NCBI GenBank assembly: GCA_020060215.1
Contig: JAGVAP010000132.1
Location: 124,001 to 188,000 of the forward strand
DNA from: Deltaproteobacteria bacterium
GTDB lineage: Bacteria > Desulfobacterota > DSM-4660 > Desulfatiglandales > HGW-15
Direction of reading: 5' to 3'
Length of the DNA stretch: 64,000 bases
Part shown: positions 49,804-59,422 of the stretch, piece after piece
How the letters are laid out: every line of letters starts with the position of its first letter
Numbering within the stretch: position 1 is the stretch's first letter
Notes under the pieces: model-generated
What the model saw: the letters and a program-made list of their open reading frames with translations, nothing else
The model's database searches: none
Told to the model about the DNA's origin: nothing
Made by a program: the position numbers and the translations under genes

Positions 49804-52455
49804 ATGACCATGAGGGCCAAGACATCGATTCTGACGGCCGTGATCATCGTCGTCACGCTGGGGGTCACGGGCGTGTTTCACCTGACCTATTTCGAAAACT
49901 CCCTGCGAGACTCCGTCCTCAATGGACTGGACACGGTGAGCAGCGCCAGTTCCCAGTTGATCTCCCGCTTCCTGGCGGACACGCTGAAGGAGGCGGAGAT
50001 GATCGCCGTCTCCCTCCCCCCAGAGGCCCTGGAGAAGAAGGATATCCTTGCGATCGAGGAGAAACTCAAGCTCTACTCCGAGAAACTCCCCAAGTTCGAA
50101 AACGGCATGTTCCTCCTCGACGAAAAGGGGACCCTCTGGGCCGATTATCCGGCCCACCCCGAGGTGCGGGGGAAGTCCTTCGCGTTCCGGGAATACTTCA
50201 GGAGGACCACGGAAGAGCGAAAGGGCGTGATCGGAACCCCTTATCTCTCGGCGAGGACGAACCTGCCCGTATTGACCTTCACCGCACCTCTGCGATCCTC
50301 GTCCGGGCAATGGCTGGGTCTGCTGGGCTGCTCGGTGCAGCTGACCTCCCCCAATGCGCTGGAAGGGATTCGAATGACCGGAATCGGTCAGACCGGGTAC
50401 ATCTATGTCTACAACCGGGAAAGGCTGATGATCCTTCACCCGGACGATGAGAGGATCCTGAAGAAGGACGTGCCCGCCGGGGCCAACAGGCTCTTTGATG
50501 CGGCCATCGAGGGATTTGAGGGTATCGGAGAGACGGTGAATTCGAAGGGTATCCGGATGCTCATATCCCTCAAGCAGGTCCAGGGCACGGATTGGATCAT
50601 CGGTGCCCAGCAGCCGGTGGAAGAGGCGTTCGCTCCCATCCGCGCGGCCCAGCATCGCACACTGGCGAGCATCATCCTGGCGGCAGTCGCAGCAGCCGCG
50701 CTGGCCGCCTTGACCATGACCGGGATCACCCGTCCCCTGTTGAGGCTCCGGAGGGCGGTCATGCTGCTCGGCAAGGCCGGGGAGACCAGGAACGGACAAC
50801 TCGTAGAGCACCGCAGGGAACTCGAGGGGATCGCGGAAGCGGGGGAAATAGGGGATCTGACCCGGGCCTTCCAGTCCATGTCGGAACAGCTCGAACGAAC
50901 CATGGGATCCCTGAAGGAATCGGTCCGGGATTGGGAGCGCACCTTCAACTCCGTTTCGGATGCCATCCTCATCGTGGATACGGAAGAGAGGGTAGTGCGG
51001 CTGAACGTCTCCGCAAGGGCTGTTCTGGACGAAAGGTACATGGACGTGGTCGGCAAACCGATTCTGGGTCTTCTGGGCCATGCGAAGATCACGGAATCCT
51101 CCATCGATGCAGGGGACTACCCTGCCGAGCGCTCCTTTCTCCTGGAGCTGCAGCGTAATCGCGCAACCCATACCTTCGAAGTGAGCATGACCCCGCTGAT
51201 CCAGGAGTCGGAGAGGGTCGGAACGGTGATCGTGGCAAAGGAGATCACCTCCAAGGTACAGGCCGAGGCGGAGAAGAGGGCCCTGGAGGCCCAGCTTCAG
51301 CAGGCCCAGAAGATGGAGGCGATCGGGACGCTCGCGGGAGGCATTGCCCACAACTTCAACAATCTCCTCATGGGCATCCAGGGGAACGCCTCCCTCATCC
51401 TCATGGGCACGGATCCCGATCACCCCCATTACCAAAAGGCCAAGAACGTGGAGAAGCTGGTACAGAGCGGTTCCAGGCTGACCAGCCAGCTGTTGGGATA
51501 TGCCAGGGAAGGACGGTTTCAGATCAAGCCTGTCTCCGTGAACAGGCTGATCAGGGAAACCGGCGAAACCTTCGGGCTCGCAAGAAAGGACATCCGGATC
51601 GTGCAGGATCTTTCAGAGGACATCCGCGCGGTGCTCGCAGACGAGGGCCAGATCGAACAGGTGCTGATGAATCTCTTGGTCAATGCCGCGGACGCGATGC
51701 CGAAGGGCGGCACGCTGTACCTCAAGAGCGAGAATGTCAGCGCCCGGAGCTTCTCGCACAAGGTGCATGAGGTCAAGCCGGGCAACTACGTGCTCATGAC
51801 CATCAGGGACACGGGCACGGGAATGGATCGAAAGACCCTGGAACGGATCTTCGAGCCCTTCTTCACGACCAAGGGCATGGGCAAAGGCACCGGTCTCGGC
51901 CTGGCGTCGGTCTACGGCATCGTAAGGGCCCATGGAGGATACGTGGATGTGGAATCGGAAGAGGGACGGGGCACCACCTTTTACATCTACCTGCCCGCAG
52001 GGGGAGAGCCGGTTTCCCGGGACACCGAGGCCATGCCGGTATTCACCAGGGGGCACGAAAAGGTGCTTCTGGTAGATGATGAGGAGATGGTCCTGGACGT
52101 GGGGCAGAAGATCCTGGGCGCCATGGGGTACGATGTGTCCCTGGCCAAAAGCGGGAAGGAGGCCATCGACCTCTACCGCGATCAGAACGGCAGGATCGAT
52201 CTCGTGCTCCTCGACATGGTGATGCCGGACATGTGCGGCGGAGAGACATACGATTCCCTCAAGAGGATCAACCCCGCCGTAAAGGTTCTTCTGTCCAGCG
52301 GCTACAGCATCGACGGCCAGGCGGCGGAGATTCTGAAACGGGGATGCAACGGCTTCATCCAGAAACCCTTCAACATGGAACAGCTTTCCCGGAAGATCAG
52401 AGACGTGCTGCAACAGCCTCCGCCCGGGTGCGACATGCCCGAGTGTCGTGCTTGA
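49804..52455 (+). CDS. Hybrid sensor histidine kinase (dCache-HAMP-PAS-kinase-receiver)
   Basis: 883 residues. Two membrane helices ([37 protein letters not shown]) flank a periplasmic dCache_1 sensor (about 35-285; [21 protein letters not shown]). Then HAMP, PAS (about 380-490), DHp with [16 protein letters not shown], HATPase ([23 protein letters not shown]) and a C-terminal receiver ([21 protein letters not shown]). All catalytic residues are intact. Cache domains of this type often bind amino acids, which would fit the 5-oxoproline genes downstream (inference). Confidence 0.95.
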   Translation: MTMRAKTSILTAVIIVVTLGVTGVFHLTYFENSLRDSVLNGLDTVSSASSQLISRFLADTLKEAEMIAVSLPPEALEKKDILAIEEKLKLYSEKLPKFENGMFLLDEKGTLWADYPAHPEVRGKSFAFREYFRRTTEERKGVIGTPYLSARTNLPVLTFTAPLRSSSGQWLGLLGCSVQLTSPNALEGIRMTGIGQTGYIYVYNRERLMILHPDDERILKKDVPAGANRLFDAAIEGFEGIGETVNSKGIRMLISLKQVQGTDWIIGAQQPVEEAFAPIRAAQHRTLASIILAAVAAAALAALTMTGITRPLLRLRRAVMLLGKAGETRNGQLVEHRRELEGIAEAGEIGDLTRAFQSMSEQLERTMGSLKESVRDWERTFNSVSDAILIVDTEERVVRLNVSARAVLDERYMDVVGKPILGLLGHAKITESSIDAGDYPAERSFLLELQRNRATHTFEVSMTPLIQESERVGTVIVAKEITSKVQAEAEKRALEAQLQQAQKMEAIGTLAGGIAHNFNNLLMGIQGNASLILMGTDPDHPHYQKAKNVEKLVQSGSRLTSQLLGYAREGRFQIKPVSVNRLIRETGETFGLARKDIRIVQDLSEDIRAVLADEGQIEQVLMNLLVNAADAMPKGGTLYLKSENVSARSFSHKVHEVKPGNYVLMTIRDTGTGMDRKTLERIFEPFFTTKGMGKGTGLGLASVYGIVRAHGGYVDVESEEGRGTTFYIYLPAGGEPVSRDTEAMPVFTRGHEKVLLVDDEEMVLDVGQKILGAMGYDVSLAKSGKEAIDLYRDQNGRIDLVLLDMVMPDMCGGETYDSLKRINPAVKVLLSSGYSIDGQAAEILKRGCNGFIQKPFNMEQLSRKIRDVLQQPPPGCDMPECRA

Positions 52456-52559
52456 CACCCCCCAAGCCCTTCCATATAGTCGAGTGAGGGGACGAGGGAC
52501 GAGTCAGCACTCGTCAGGAAAGCGGACTCCTCACTCGCAACGGTTCCGTGGAGAGACTC

Positions 52560-52889
52560 ATGGAGAAGGAATGCGGGGATCCCCCCGATCGTTTCATCAG
52601 GGCCTACCATGAATTCAGGGATCAGGTCGACACCACAAGGGGAGGCGTGCTGCCCGAGGTGGACGACCTGGTCTGCTACATGCTCATGGGCTTTCCGCCC
52701 GTTCCCGCCGACCACGAGACCGGGGAGGAAGCAAGGCTGCTGGCCGTGGACCAGAGGGTGAGCATCTTCAAGGCCCTATTCGTGGAGATCAACCAGGACA
52801 GGCCCGAAGAATTCGTGGACGAGGGTTTGAGGAGGTACGACCAGGCCTCGGCGGCGGCCAAGGCCATGATCGGGGAAGGAAGCGATTAG
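52560..52889 (+). CDS. Hypothetical protein preceding pxpA
   Basis: 109 residues from ATG at 52560 (GGAGAG just upstream); GTG at 52548 is an alternative. Sequence is acidic and helical, with DRFIRAYHEFRDQVDTTRGG and DDLVCYMLMGFPPVPADHE. No family recognised. It ends 3 bp before pxpA and is probably co-transcribed with it. Confidence 0.7.
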   Translation: MEKECGDPPDRFIRAYHEFRDQVDTTRGGVLPEVDDLVCYMLMGFPPVPADHETGEEARLLAVDQRVSIFKALFVEINQDRPEEFVDEGLRRYDQASAAAKAMIGEGSD

Positions 52890-52892
52890 GGT

Positions 52893-53672
52893 ATGGGCGG
52901 CAGGATCGATCTGAATTCGGATGTGGGTGAGAGCTTTGGAGCCTACAAGCTCGGCCTGGACGAAGAGGTCGTTCCCCTGATCACCTCCGCCAACATCGCC
53001 TGCGGGTGGCATGCGGGCGACCCGGGGGTGATGCGGCGCACCATCGCTCTCGCCAGCCGTCACCGGGTGGCCGCAGGGGCCCATCCGGGGTTTCCGGACC
53101 TGCTCGGATTCGGGCGGAGAAACCTGGACGCCACCCTGGAAGAGATCGAAGACTATGTCACGTACCAGATCGGCGCGCTCTCGGCCTTTGCCGCCGAAGC
53201 GGGGATCCCCCTGCAGCATGTCAAGCCCCACGGCGCCCTCTACAACATGGCGGCCAAGGATACAACCATCTGGGAATCCATTTCAAAGGTCCTCTCCCGC
53301 CTGAACCGGGATCTCATCCTGGTCGTCCTGGCGGGGCGGAATCAAAAGGAGGTCGAGGAGATCGCCGCCCGCCATGGAATCCGGGTGGCCTTCGAGTTCT
53401 TTGCGGACAGGGGCTACAACCCGGACGGGACCCTGGTCTCCAGGAGAGAGCCCGGTGCGATCATCCACGATCAACAGGTCGCAGCCGACAGGGTGCTCAA
53501 GATGGCCAGGGAAGGGAAAGTCGTCGCCAGGGACGGCGCAGAGATCGGACTCAGCGCCCAGACCGTCTGCGTTCATGGAGACAATCCGGCCGCCGTGCTG
53601 TTGACCGGGAAGATCCGGGAAACGCTCCTCCGTGCGGGGATCGAAGTCGTGCCCATGGGGACATTCGTGTGA
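52893..53672 (+). CDS. pxpA: 5-oxoprolinase subunit A (LamB/YcsF family)
   Basis: 259 residues. Family motifs: IDLNSDVGESFG, SANIACGWHAGDP, AAGAHPGFPDLLGFGRR, HVKPHGALYN, FADRGYNPDGTLVSR, CVHGDNPAA. With PxpB and PxpC it opens 5-oxoproline to glutamate with ATP hydrolysis in the cytoplasm. The stop overlaps the GTG start of pxpB. Confidence 0.95.
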   Translation: MGGRIDLNSDVGESFGAYKLGLDEEVVPLITSANIACGWHAGDPGVMRRTIALASRHRVAAGAHPGFPDLLGFGRRNLDATLEEIEDYVTYQIGALSAFAAEAGIPLQHVKPHGALYNMAAKDTTIWESISKVLSRLNRDLILVVLAGRNQKEVEEIAARHGIRVAFEFFADRGYNPDGTLVSRREPGAIIHDQQVAADRVLKMAREGKVVARDGAEIGLSAQTVCVHGDNPAAVLLTGKIRETLLRAGIEVVPMGTFV

Positions 53673-54352
53673 TCCACGGCCGGCCCCGGATCCGCGCCAT
53701 GGGGGACCGCGCCCTCCTCGTCGAGGTGGGTGACACCATTCATCCCCTTGTGAACCGAAAGGTCGGGGAACTCTTCCTCCACCTTCAGAGACATCCGGTC
53801 GAGGGGGTCCTGGAGATGGTCCCGGCCTACCGCTCCCTCATGATCGTCTTCGATCCCCTGGTCCAATCCATGAGGGCCATCGAGCGACAGATCCAGGAGA
53901 TCCATGAGTCCGCCGACCCCTCCGTCCTGCCGGAGCCGAGGACCGTAGAAGTGGCAGTGCGGTACGGCGGTGAGGATGGGCCCGACCTGGAGTGGGTGGC
54001 GAGATACCACTCCATCACCCCGGAAGAGGTCGTCCGGCTCCATACGGAGACGGTCTACCAGGTCTATATGATCGGGTTCTCCCCGGGGTTCCCCTACATG
54101 GGGGAGTTGCCCGAGCGGCTCGACACGCCGCGACGGGCCACGCCCCGGGTGAAGGTCCCGCAGGGATCGGTGGCCATTGCCCAAAGGCAGACCGGCATCT
54201 ATCCCGTTCCCAGCCCTGGAGGATGGCAGATCCTGGGGCGAACGGACCTTCGCCTCTTTGATCCGGCACAGTGGCCTCCCACACCGCTTCAGATGGGAGA
54301 CCGGGTGAGGTTCATTCCCAGGGAAGGAGGGGTCGCGGATTGGAGCGCGTGA
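53669..54352 (+). CDS. pxpB: 5-oxoprolinase subunit B (KipI family)
   Basis: 227 residues from GTG at 53669 in the overlap GTGTGA. N-domain MGDRALLVEVGDTI, C-domain with VEVAVRYGGEDGPDLEWVA, QVYMIGFSPGFPYMGELPE and PRVKVPQGSVAIAQRQTGIYPVPSPGGWQILG, all diagnostic of the KipI/allophanate-hydrolase-1 family. It forms a complex with PxpC. Confidence 0.95.
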   Translation: MIHGRPRIRAMGDRALLVEVGDTIHPLVNRKVGELFLHLQRHPVEGVLEMVPAYRSLMIVFDPLVQSMRAIERQIQEIHESADPSVLPEPRTVEVAVRYGGEDGPDLEWVARYHSITPEEVVRLHTETVYQVYMIGFSPGFPYMGELPERLDTPRRATPRVKVPQGSVAIAQRQTGIYPVPSPGGWQILGRTDLRLFDPAQWPPTPLQMGDRVRFIPREGGVADWSA

Positions 54353-55299
54353 AGGCCGTCGAGATCCTGATGCCCGGCCCCCTGACCACGGTTCAGGATC
54401 GCGGCCGATTTGGTTTCGGGTGCTACGGGGTCCCCCCGAGCGGCGCCATCGACACCTTTTCCCTGCGCATGGCCAATCTGCTGGCAGGCAATCCCGAGTC
54501 CGAACCGTGCATCGAAATCACGTTGATGGGCCTGAAAGCGAGGTTCCTGACCGACCTGGTCTTCGCGGTCACGGGAGGGGATCTCCAGCCCTTCCTGAAT
54601 GAACGTCCCCTGCCCATGTGGCAGGCCCATTCGGCTGCAGTAGGGGATCTCCTCTCATTCAAAGGACCGGGACGCGGATGCCGCGCCTATCTGGCCCTGG
54701 CCGGCGGGATCAGTGTCGAGAGCGTCCTGGGGAGCAAATCGACCAACCTCTCTTCGGGGTTCGGAGGTATGGAAGGAAGACCGCTACGGAAGGGAGACCT
54801 CCTTTACACCCATGCACAGGGACCCCGTCGGGGCCGCGCTCCCTCCTCCCTGCAGGAAGATTGGATCCCCTGCTATGGCGAGGAGTGGTCCCTGAGGGTC
54901 CTCCCGGGCCCCCAGCGCGAAGAGTTCCCGCAGGCTTCGTGGGAGTCGTTCCTGTCCTCGACCTACACCGTCACCCAGCAATCGGACCGGACAGGGATCC
55001 GGCTCTCGGGGCCGCCGGTCCATCGCGCGAACACCCTTCCGGAGTCCATTATCTCCGAAGGGGTCGTCCCCGGAGCGATTCAGGTGCCTGGGGATGCGCA
55101 GCCGATCATCCTCCTGGTGGAGACCGTCACGGGCGGGTACCGGAAGATCGCCGTTGTGATCTCGGCGGATCTGCCCCTCCTCGGGCAGGTGAAACCGGGG
55201 GATCGAGTGAGATTCCGTCAAGTGTCCATGGAAACGGCCCTGGAGGCCATGGAGAAGACCGAGTCCATCTTTCGTGCCCTTGCGCAGGGTCGCACATGA
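54340..55299 (+). CDS. pxpC: 5-oxoprolinase subunit C (KipA family)
   Basis: 319 residues from TTG at 54340, which has GGAGG upstream; GTG at 54349 is an alternative. Motifs: GPLTTVQDRGRFGFGCYGVP, SGAIDTFSLRMAN, LALAGGISV, GEEWSLRVLPGPQ, SDRTGIRLSG, EGVVPGAIQVPGDAQPIIL. This is the allophanate-hydrolase-2/KipA fold. The triad order A-B-C and the overlaps indicate one transcript. Confidence 0.94.
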   Translation: MERVKAVEILMPGPLTTVQDRGRFGFGCYGVPPSGAIDTFSLRMANLLAGNPESEPCIEITLMGLKARFLTDLVFAVTGGDLQPFLNERPLPMWQAHSAAVGDLLSFKGPGRGCRAYLALAGGISVESVLGSKSTNLSSGFGGMEGRPLRKGDLLYTHAQGPRRGRAPSSLQEDWIPCYGEEWSLRVLPGPQREEFPQASWESFLSSTYTVTQQSDRTGIRLSGPPVHRANTLPESIISEGVVPGAIQVPGDAQPIILLVETVTGGYRKIAVVISADLPLLGQVKPGDRVRFRQVSMETALEAMEKTESIFRALAQGRT

Positions 55300-55363
55300 G
55301 GAGGCCGCCTTGAGGCGAGTCCTCTGTCGCCCGGCGCTTCCGACAGGGGCTGAGCGATTCTCC

Positions 55364-55591
55364 TCACCAGTAGCATATGGGCTCGCTCTCATGGATCTTT
55401 TCGGCAACGTGGACCGAGGTTCGCACGTAATGCTCGTAGAGGCTCCTGGACCTCTTCCGGAGATGAGCCCATAGGGCTATTCCCTTCCACTGACTTCCTG
55501 CCCCCTCATGAAGAAGGGTCCGATCCTTGTAGTCCGCCCAACTCGAAGCAAACCCGCTCCCGTTTATCGGACTGCAGCCCGTTTGTCCCAT
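55364..55591 (-). CDS. Small hypothetical protein with strong ribosome-binding site
   Basis: 75 residues. ATG at 55591 follows GGGGAGGAAGGAT. Sequence has GSQWKGIALWAHLRKRSRSL and EHYVRTSVHVAEKIHESEP, basic and aromatic-rich. No family recognised. It could be a remnant of a longer gene, but the translation signals are good. Confidence 0.5.
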   Translation of the reverse strand: MGQTGCSPINGSGFASSWADYKDRTLLHEGAGSQWKGIALWAHLRKRSRSLYEHYVRTSVHVAEKIHESEPICYW

Positions 55592-55659
55592 ATCCTTCCT
55601 CCCCTCCCCGCGTTACATGCTGTCACATTGCGGGGGTGGGCGGACATCGCCTCAAGGGG

Positions 55660-55845
55660 TCAGGCGGAGTCCTTCCGTATTGAACCGAGGGCTTTCTTCT
55701 TTTCCTGGATCTTCTCTTCGAGCTCCTCGATGATGAGCAGCTGGTGAGGGCGAACCGAGTGTGCCGGGAGGGCCGCCTCCCGGTCCTTCAGTTCCGCTTC
55801 GAGTCTCCTGATTTCCTCTTGCAGTTCCTTGATCCGGCTCTCCAT
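55660..55845 (-). CDS. Small coiled-coil protein
   Basis: 61 residues from ATG at 55845 (GAGAGG upstream). Two heptad-rich helices, MESRIKELQEEIRRLEAELK and IIEELEEKIQEKKKAL, joined by LPAHSVRPHQ. The hairpin with PAHSVxPH is one I have seen in many anaerobes' genomes without an assigned function. An upstream spacer carries GATCGG-type repeats. Confidence 0.7.
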   Translation of the reverse strand: MESRIKELQEEIRRLEAELKDREAALPAHSVRPHQLLIIEELEEKIQEKKKALGSIRKDSA

Positions 55846-55851
55846 GAAGCA

Positions 55852-55910
55852 CCTCTCGGACCGATCGGTCGGGATCGGACGGATCAGTCGGATCGGATGG
55901 TTCCAGCGCA
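55852..55910. repeat. GATCGGnCGGAT-type dispersed repeat
   Basis: GACCGATCGGTCGGGATCGG followed by ACGGATCAGTCGGATCGGA. The same motif set recurs at 57620-57672 inside the 5' end of livF. Confidence 0.6.
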
Positions 55911-55963
55911 CGAGTGCCTATGTTCCCCCACAGCCCCCCACGCCTTCCGGCGGAACAGTGGTT

Positions 55964-56938
55964 TCAACCCCGGCCCCTGAACCCCCTGCAGCTTTTCCTG
56001 GGATACCCCTGCTCGATGGGCAGCGAGGGGTCGCGGGACCACTCGTTCCACGACCCGAAGTAGTTGCGGACCTTGTCAAACCCCGCCAGCTTGAAGGCGA
56101 TGAACATGGCGCATGTGCGGGCGCCCTTGAAGCAGTAGAGATGGACGGTGCGGTCCTGCCCGATACCGGCCCCGGCGAGCACGGTTCGCAACTCGTCCGG
56201 GCTCTTGAACCACGGAATGGGTCCGTCCTGGTGCATGAAGTCATACCACTCGATCCAGGCCGCCCCGGGGATGCGCCCTTTCCTGGGGGCGAAGTCCGGC
56301 CCGTAAGGCGAAGAGGTCACCCCCATCCACTCGGCGCGATCCCGGCCGTCGAGGACGATGACCTCCGGATCCGAGAGTCCGGCAAGCATCTCTTCCTTGG
56401 TGAGGATGATGGAATCGTCCGTCTCGGCCCTGAACTCCCCCTTCTGCACCGGAGCGATCTCTCTGGTGAGGCCCAGACCGGCTTCGAGCCATGCCTGGAG
56501 ACCGCCGTGCATCACGGTCACGTCCCGGTGGCCGAGGTATCGGAGCAGGAAATACCCCCGGCAGGAGCGGCCGTAGCCGTTGTCCATGGCGTCTTCGTAG
56601 ACGATGACACGCTCGCGCCCGGTCATCCCCGCTTCGCCCAGCCGCTCGGAGAAAAAGCGCGCCATGGCCTGGTAACCGCCGTTCTCCCCTGTCGCCATAT
56701 ACGTGAAGATATCGAACATGTTGACGGCCCCGGGCAGGTGACCCTCCAGGAACCGCTCCGGTTCACGCGTGTCGATGAGCCTGACCCTTCCCTCCCGGAT
56801 CAGCCGGGCGGTCTGCTCAATGCCGGTGAGATACGCATTTCCCTGGCTGTAGAAGTCTTCGATGGTATCCTCCTTGTATATCCTCCTTATCCCCTGAACC
56901 GTCTCATATCCCCAGGAAGGCAGACCGGAAGCGGTCAT
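55964..56938 (-). CDS. Thiosulfate/3-mercaptopyruvate sulfurtransferase (two rhodanese domains)
   Basis: 324 residues. Domain 1 (about 40-160) has IDTREPERFLEGHLPGAVN; its active loop YGRSCRG is not standard. Domain 2 (about 185-310) has LDGRDRAEWMG and the loop YCFKGARTC with the persulfide Cys, then YFGSWNEWSRDPSLPIE as in SseA/rhodanese. It moves sulfur from thiosulfate or a thiol to an acceptor. ATG at 56938 lies inside livF (35-bp overlap), so it is coupled to the transporter operon. Confidence 0.9.
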   Translation of the reverse strand: MTASGLPSWGYETVQGIRRIYKEDTIEDFYSQGNAYLTGIEQTARLIREGRVRLIDTREPERFLEGHLPGAVNMFDIFTYMATGENGGYQAMARFFSERLGEAGMTGRERVIVYEDAMDNGYGRSCRGYFLLRYLGHRDVTVMHGGLQAWLEAGLGLTREIAPVQKGEFRAETDDSIILTKEEMLAGLSDPEVIVLDGRDRAEWMGVTSSPYGPDFAPRKGRIPGAAWIEWYDFMHQDGPIPWFKSPDELRTVLAGAGIGQDRTVHLYCFKGARTCAMFIAFKLAGFDKVRNYFGSWNEWSRDPSLPIEQGYPRKSCRGFRGRG

Positions 56939-57680
56939 CGGCCAGGAGTTCCTTCCCCGTGCCCTCCGCTACGACCCTTCCGGTCTGGAGGACATAACCC
57001 CTGTCCGCGAGATCCAGGGCCTCCCGTACGTTCTGCTCGATGAGAAGGATCGTCATCCCCTGTTCCTTGAGACGCCTGACCGTACCGAGCACCTCGTCGA
57101 CCAGGATGGGCGCCAGGCCGAGCGAGGGTTCGTCCAGCATGAGGATCCGGGGATTGGACATGAGGCCTCGGCCGATGGCCACCATCTGCTGTTCACCCCC
57201 CGAAAGGGTGGATACGGGCTGCTCTCGGCGCCTGGCGATGTTCGGGAACAGGTCGTATACAGACCGGAGATTCTCCTCGATCCGCTGCTGATCGTTCAGG
57301 ATATAGCCGCCGAGGCGCAGGTTTTCCTCCACGGAAAGGGGTCTGAAGAGCATCTTCTCCTCGGGGACATAGATGATCCCGAGCCGGACGATCTTCTCTG
57401 TCTTCCATCCCTGGATCTCCCGACCCCTGAAGAGAATGCGCCCCTCATGAGCCGGCTGTGCGCCCATGATGGCGCGAAGCAGCGTGGATTTCCCGGCGCC
57501 GTTGGACCCGACCACACAGACGGTCTCGCCCTCTCGGACCCTCAGGGAGACGGACCGGAGCACGGGAAGCCCCGAATACCCCACCCGGATGTTCTCCACC
57601 TGCAGCAAGGATCCATCTCTTTCACCAGATCCGCCGGATCCGTCCGATCGGTCGGATCGGTCTGGTCTTCCTGCAACCAT
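56904..57680 (-). CDS. livF: Branched-chain amino acid-type ABC transporter ATPase LivF
   Basis: 258 residues. Walker A GSNGAGKSTLL, ABC signature LSGGEQQMVAIGRG, Walker B ILMLDEPSLGLAP, all of LivF type. The first about 23 residues (RPDRSDRSDGSGGSGERDG) are encoded by a dispersed DNA repeat and are not part of the fold; the true start may be the TTG near 57612 (LLQVENIRVGYSG). Follows livG directly. Confidence 0.92.
   Translation of the reverse strand: MVAGRPDRSDRSDGSGGSGERDGSLLQVENIRVGYSGLPVLRSVSLRVREGETVCVVGSNGAGKSTLLRAIMGAQPAHEGRILFRGREIQGWKTEKIVRLGIIYVPEEKMLFRPLSVEENLRLGGYILNDQQRIEENLRSVYDLFPNIARRREQPVSTLSGGEQQMVAIGRGLMSNPRILMLDEPSLGLAPILVDEVLGTVRRLKEQGMTILLIEQNVREALDLADRGYVLQTGRVVAEGTGKELLADDRFRSAFLGI
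57615..57672. repeat. GATCGGnCGGAT-type repeat within the livF 5' end
   Basis: CCGGATCCGTCCGATCGGTC then GGATCGGTCTGG. It is the same family as at 55852-55910, and is translated in livF if the ATG at 57680 is used. Confidence 0.6.
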
Positions 57681-58415
57681 TCACTTCAACTCCGCCGCAA
57701 AACGCTCCCCAAGATACGCCTTGACCACGCGAGGGTCTCTCGCGACCCGATCCGGGGGACCGTCCGCGATCAGCTCCCCATAATCCAGCACGAGGATCCG
57801 TCCGCTCACCTTCATGACCAGCTCCATGACATGCTCGATCAGCAAGACCGTGATACCCAGGTCATCGTGGATATGGCGGATGCTTCCCATGATCTCTTCG
57901 ATTTCGGCGGGATTCAACCCGGCAGCGACCTCGTCCAGCAGGAGGAGTCCGGGTTTCGTCCCCAGGGCCGTGGCCATGGTCACCCGCTTCTGGGCCGCCA
58001 CCGGCAGCTCCTTGACCCGGCTGTCCGAGAGCCCGTGGAGGTTGAGCTCTCTCAGGATGTCTCCGGCCTGTGCCCGGGCCTTGGTCCGGGAGCGGGTGTG
58101 CATGAAGCACCCTACCATGACGTTTTCCTCGACCGTCAGGTCCCCGGAGGCGACATATACCTGGAAGGTCCGCGCCATCCCCTTCCGCGCCACCTCGTAT
58201 GCCTTCATGGCGGTGATCTCTTCGCCGTCGAAGAAGATCCGGCCGGAGGTGACCGGATGGAGGCCCGAGATGCAGTTGAAGAGGGTGGTCTTGCCCGCCC
58301 CGTTCGGCCCGATGAGGCCGACCAGCTCTCCTCTTTCCATGGAAAAAGAGACGCGGTCGTTTGCCCTCAGCCCTCCGAACTCCTTGGTGACCGTCTGCAG
58401 CTCGAGGAATGCCAT
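57681..58415 (-). CDS. livG: Branched-chain amino acid-type ABC transporter ATPase LivG
   Basis: 244 residues. Walker A GPNGAGKTTLFN, LivG-type loop VARTFQVYV-like (MARTFQVYVASGDLTVEENV), Walker B LLLDEVAAGLNP. The ABC signature is weakened: ELPVAAQKRVTMATAL in place of LSGGQ. ATG overlaps the livM stop as TAATG. Confidence 0.94.
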   Translation of the reverse strand: MAFLELQTVTKEFGGLRANDRVSFSMERGELVGLIGPNGAGKTTLFNCISGLHPVTSGRIFFDGEEITAMKAYEVARKGMARTFQVYVASGDLTVEENVMVGCFMHTRSRTKARAQAGDILRELNLHGLSDSRVKELPVAAQKRVTMATALGTKPGLLLLDEVAAGLNPAEIEEIMGSIRHIHDDLGITVLLIEHVMELVMKVSGRILVLDYGELIADGPPDRVARDPRVVKAYLGERFAAELK

Positions 58416-59422
58416 TACCCCTTCCTCCTTCGACGGACCCTCTCGACGACCCCCCAGATGCCCCTGGGCTCAAAGGCGGAAATGGCCATGATGATGATTC
58501 CGTAGATGATCAGGTCGATGCCGACCAGCCCTGCGGCCGCACCCAGCCACTCCTTCAGGTAGCTCTTGAGCGGGATGAGGACCCCCGCCCCGATGACAGG
58601 GCCCCACAGAGACCCTGCGCCCCCCAGCATGGCCATGAGGGCGATCAGGATCGAGATGTCCAGGCTCATCGTGTCTTCAGGCTCGATGTTCTTCACATAG
58701 CATGCATGGAACGAGCCCACCACGCTCACAAAGGCCGTGGCAATGGCGTAGGTCTTGATCTTGGCCCAGTGGGCGTTGATGCCGAGGGAGCGCGCAATAT
58801 CCTCGTTGTCCTTGATGCACCGGAGCTGGAACCCCAGGCGCGACTTGCGGAACCAGTTCAGGTAGAGGATCCCGAGGAAGAAGAACCCGAGGATGACATA
58901 GTAGTAGTAGACATCCTGCCTGAAGATGAGCCTCAGGAAATCGGGAGGGTGGTACTTGATGGGCGAGATCCCGATGCCGCGCGCCGCCCCCACGAAATCC
59001 CACACCTCGAAGATGTCCTTGAGGACCAGGGAGGTGGCGATCGTGGCGATGGCGAAGTAATGCCCCTTGAGCCGGAAAAGGGGGTAGCCGATGATGAAGG
59101 ACCAGAGGACCGAAAGGCCTGCCCCGATGGGCATGGAGACCCAGAACGGGATATCCCAGCGGACAAGCATGACGGCGGTCGTATAGGCGCCGATTCCCAC
59201 ATACTGCGCCTTCCCCAGATCCACCTGGCCCCCGTACCCTCCGATGGTGTTCCAACCCATGCCATAGATGGAGAACATCAGGAACTGGATCATGGTGGAC
59301 ATGGCGAAGGAGGAATGGGGAAAGAGCGGAAACACCAGAAAGAGGATGGCGACCGCCCCTGCGATGAGGAGGTCGAGACGGGGGGAATCCGAGAAATCCA
59401 CCGCGTTCCTTAATGCTTCCAT
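58415..59422 (-). CDS. livM: Branched-chain amino acid-type ABC permease LivM
   Basis: 335 residues from ATG at 59422, overlapping the livH stop. About eight membrane helices, with the LivM landmarks NTIGGYGGQVDLGKAQYVGIGAY, RLGFQLRCIKDNEDIARSLGI and ALMAMLGGAGSLWGPVIGA (permease EAA-like loop). It forms the membrane channel with LivH. Confidence 0.94.
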   Translation of the reverse strand: MEALRNAVDFSDSPRLDLLIAGAVAILFLVFPLFPHSSFAMSTMIQFLMFSIYGMGWNTIGGYGGQVDLGKAQYVGIGAYTTAVMLVRWDIPFWVSMPIGAGLSVLWSFIIGYPLFRLKGHYFAIATIATSLVLKDIFEVWDFVGAARGIGISPIKYHPPDFLRLIFRQDVYYYYVILGFFFLGILYLNWFRKSRLGFQLRCIKDNEDIARSLGINAHWAKIKTYAIATAFVSVVGSFHACYVKNIEPEDTMSLDISILIALMAMLGGAGSLWGPVIGAGVLIPLKSYLKEWLGAAAGLVGIDLIIYGIIIMAISAFEPRGIWGVVERVRRRRKG

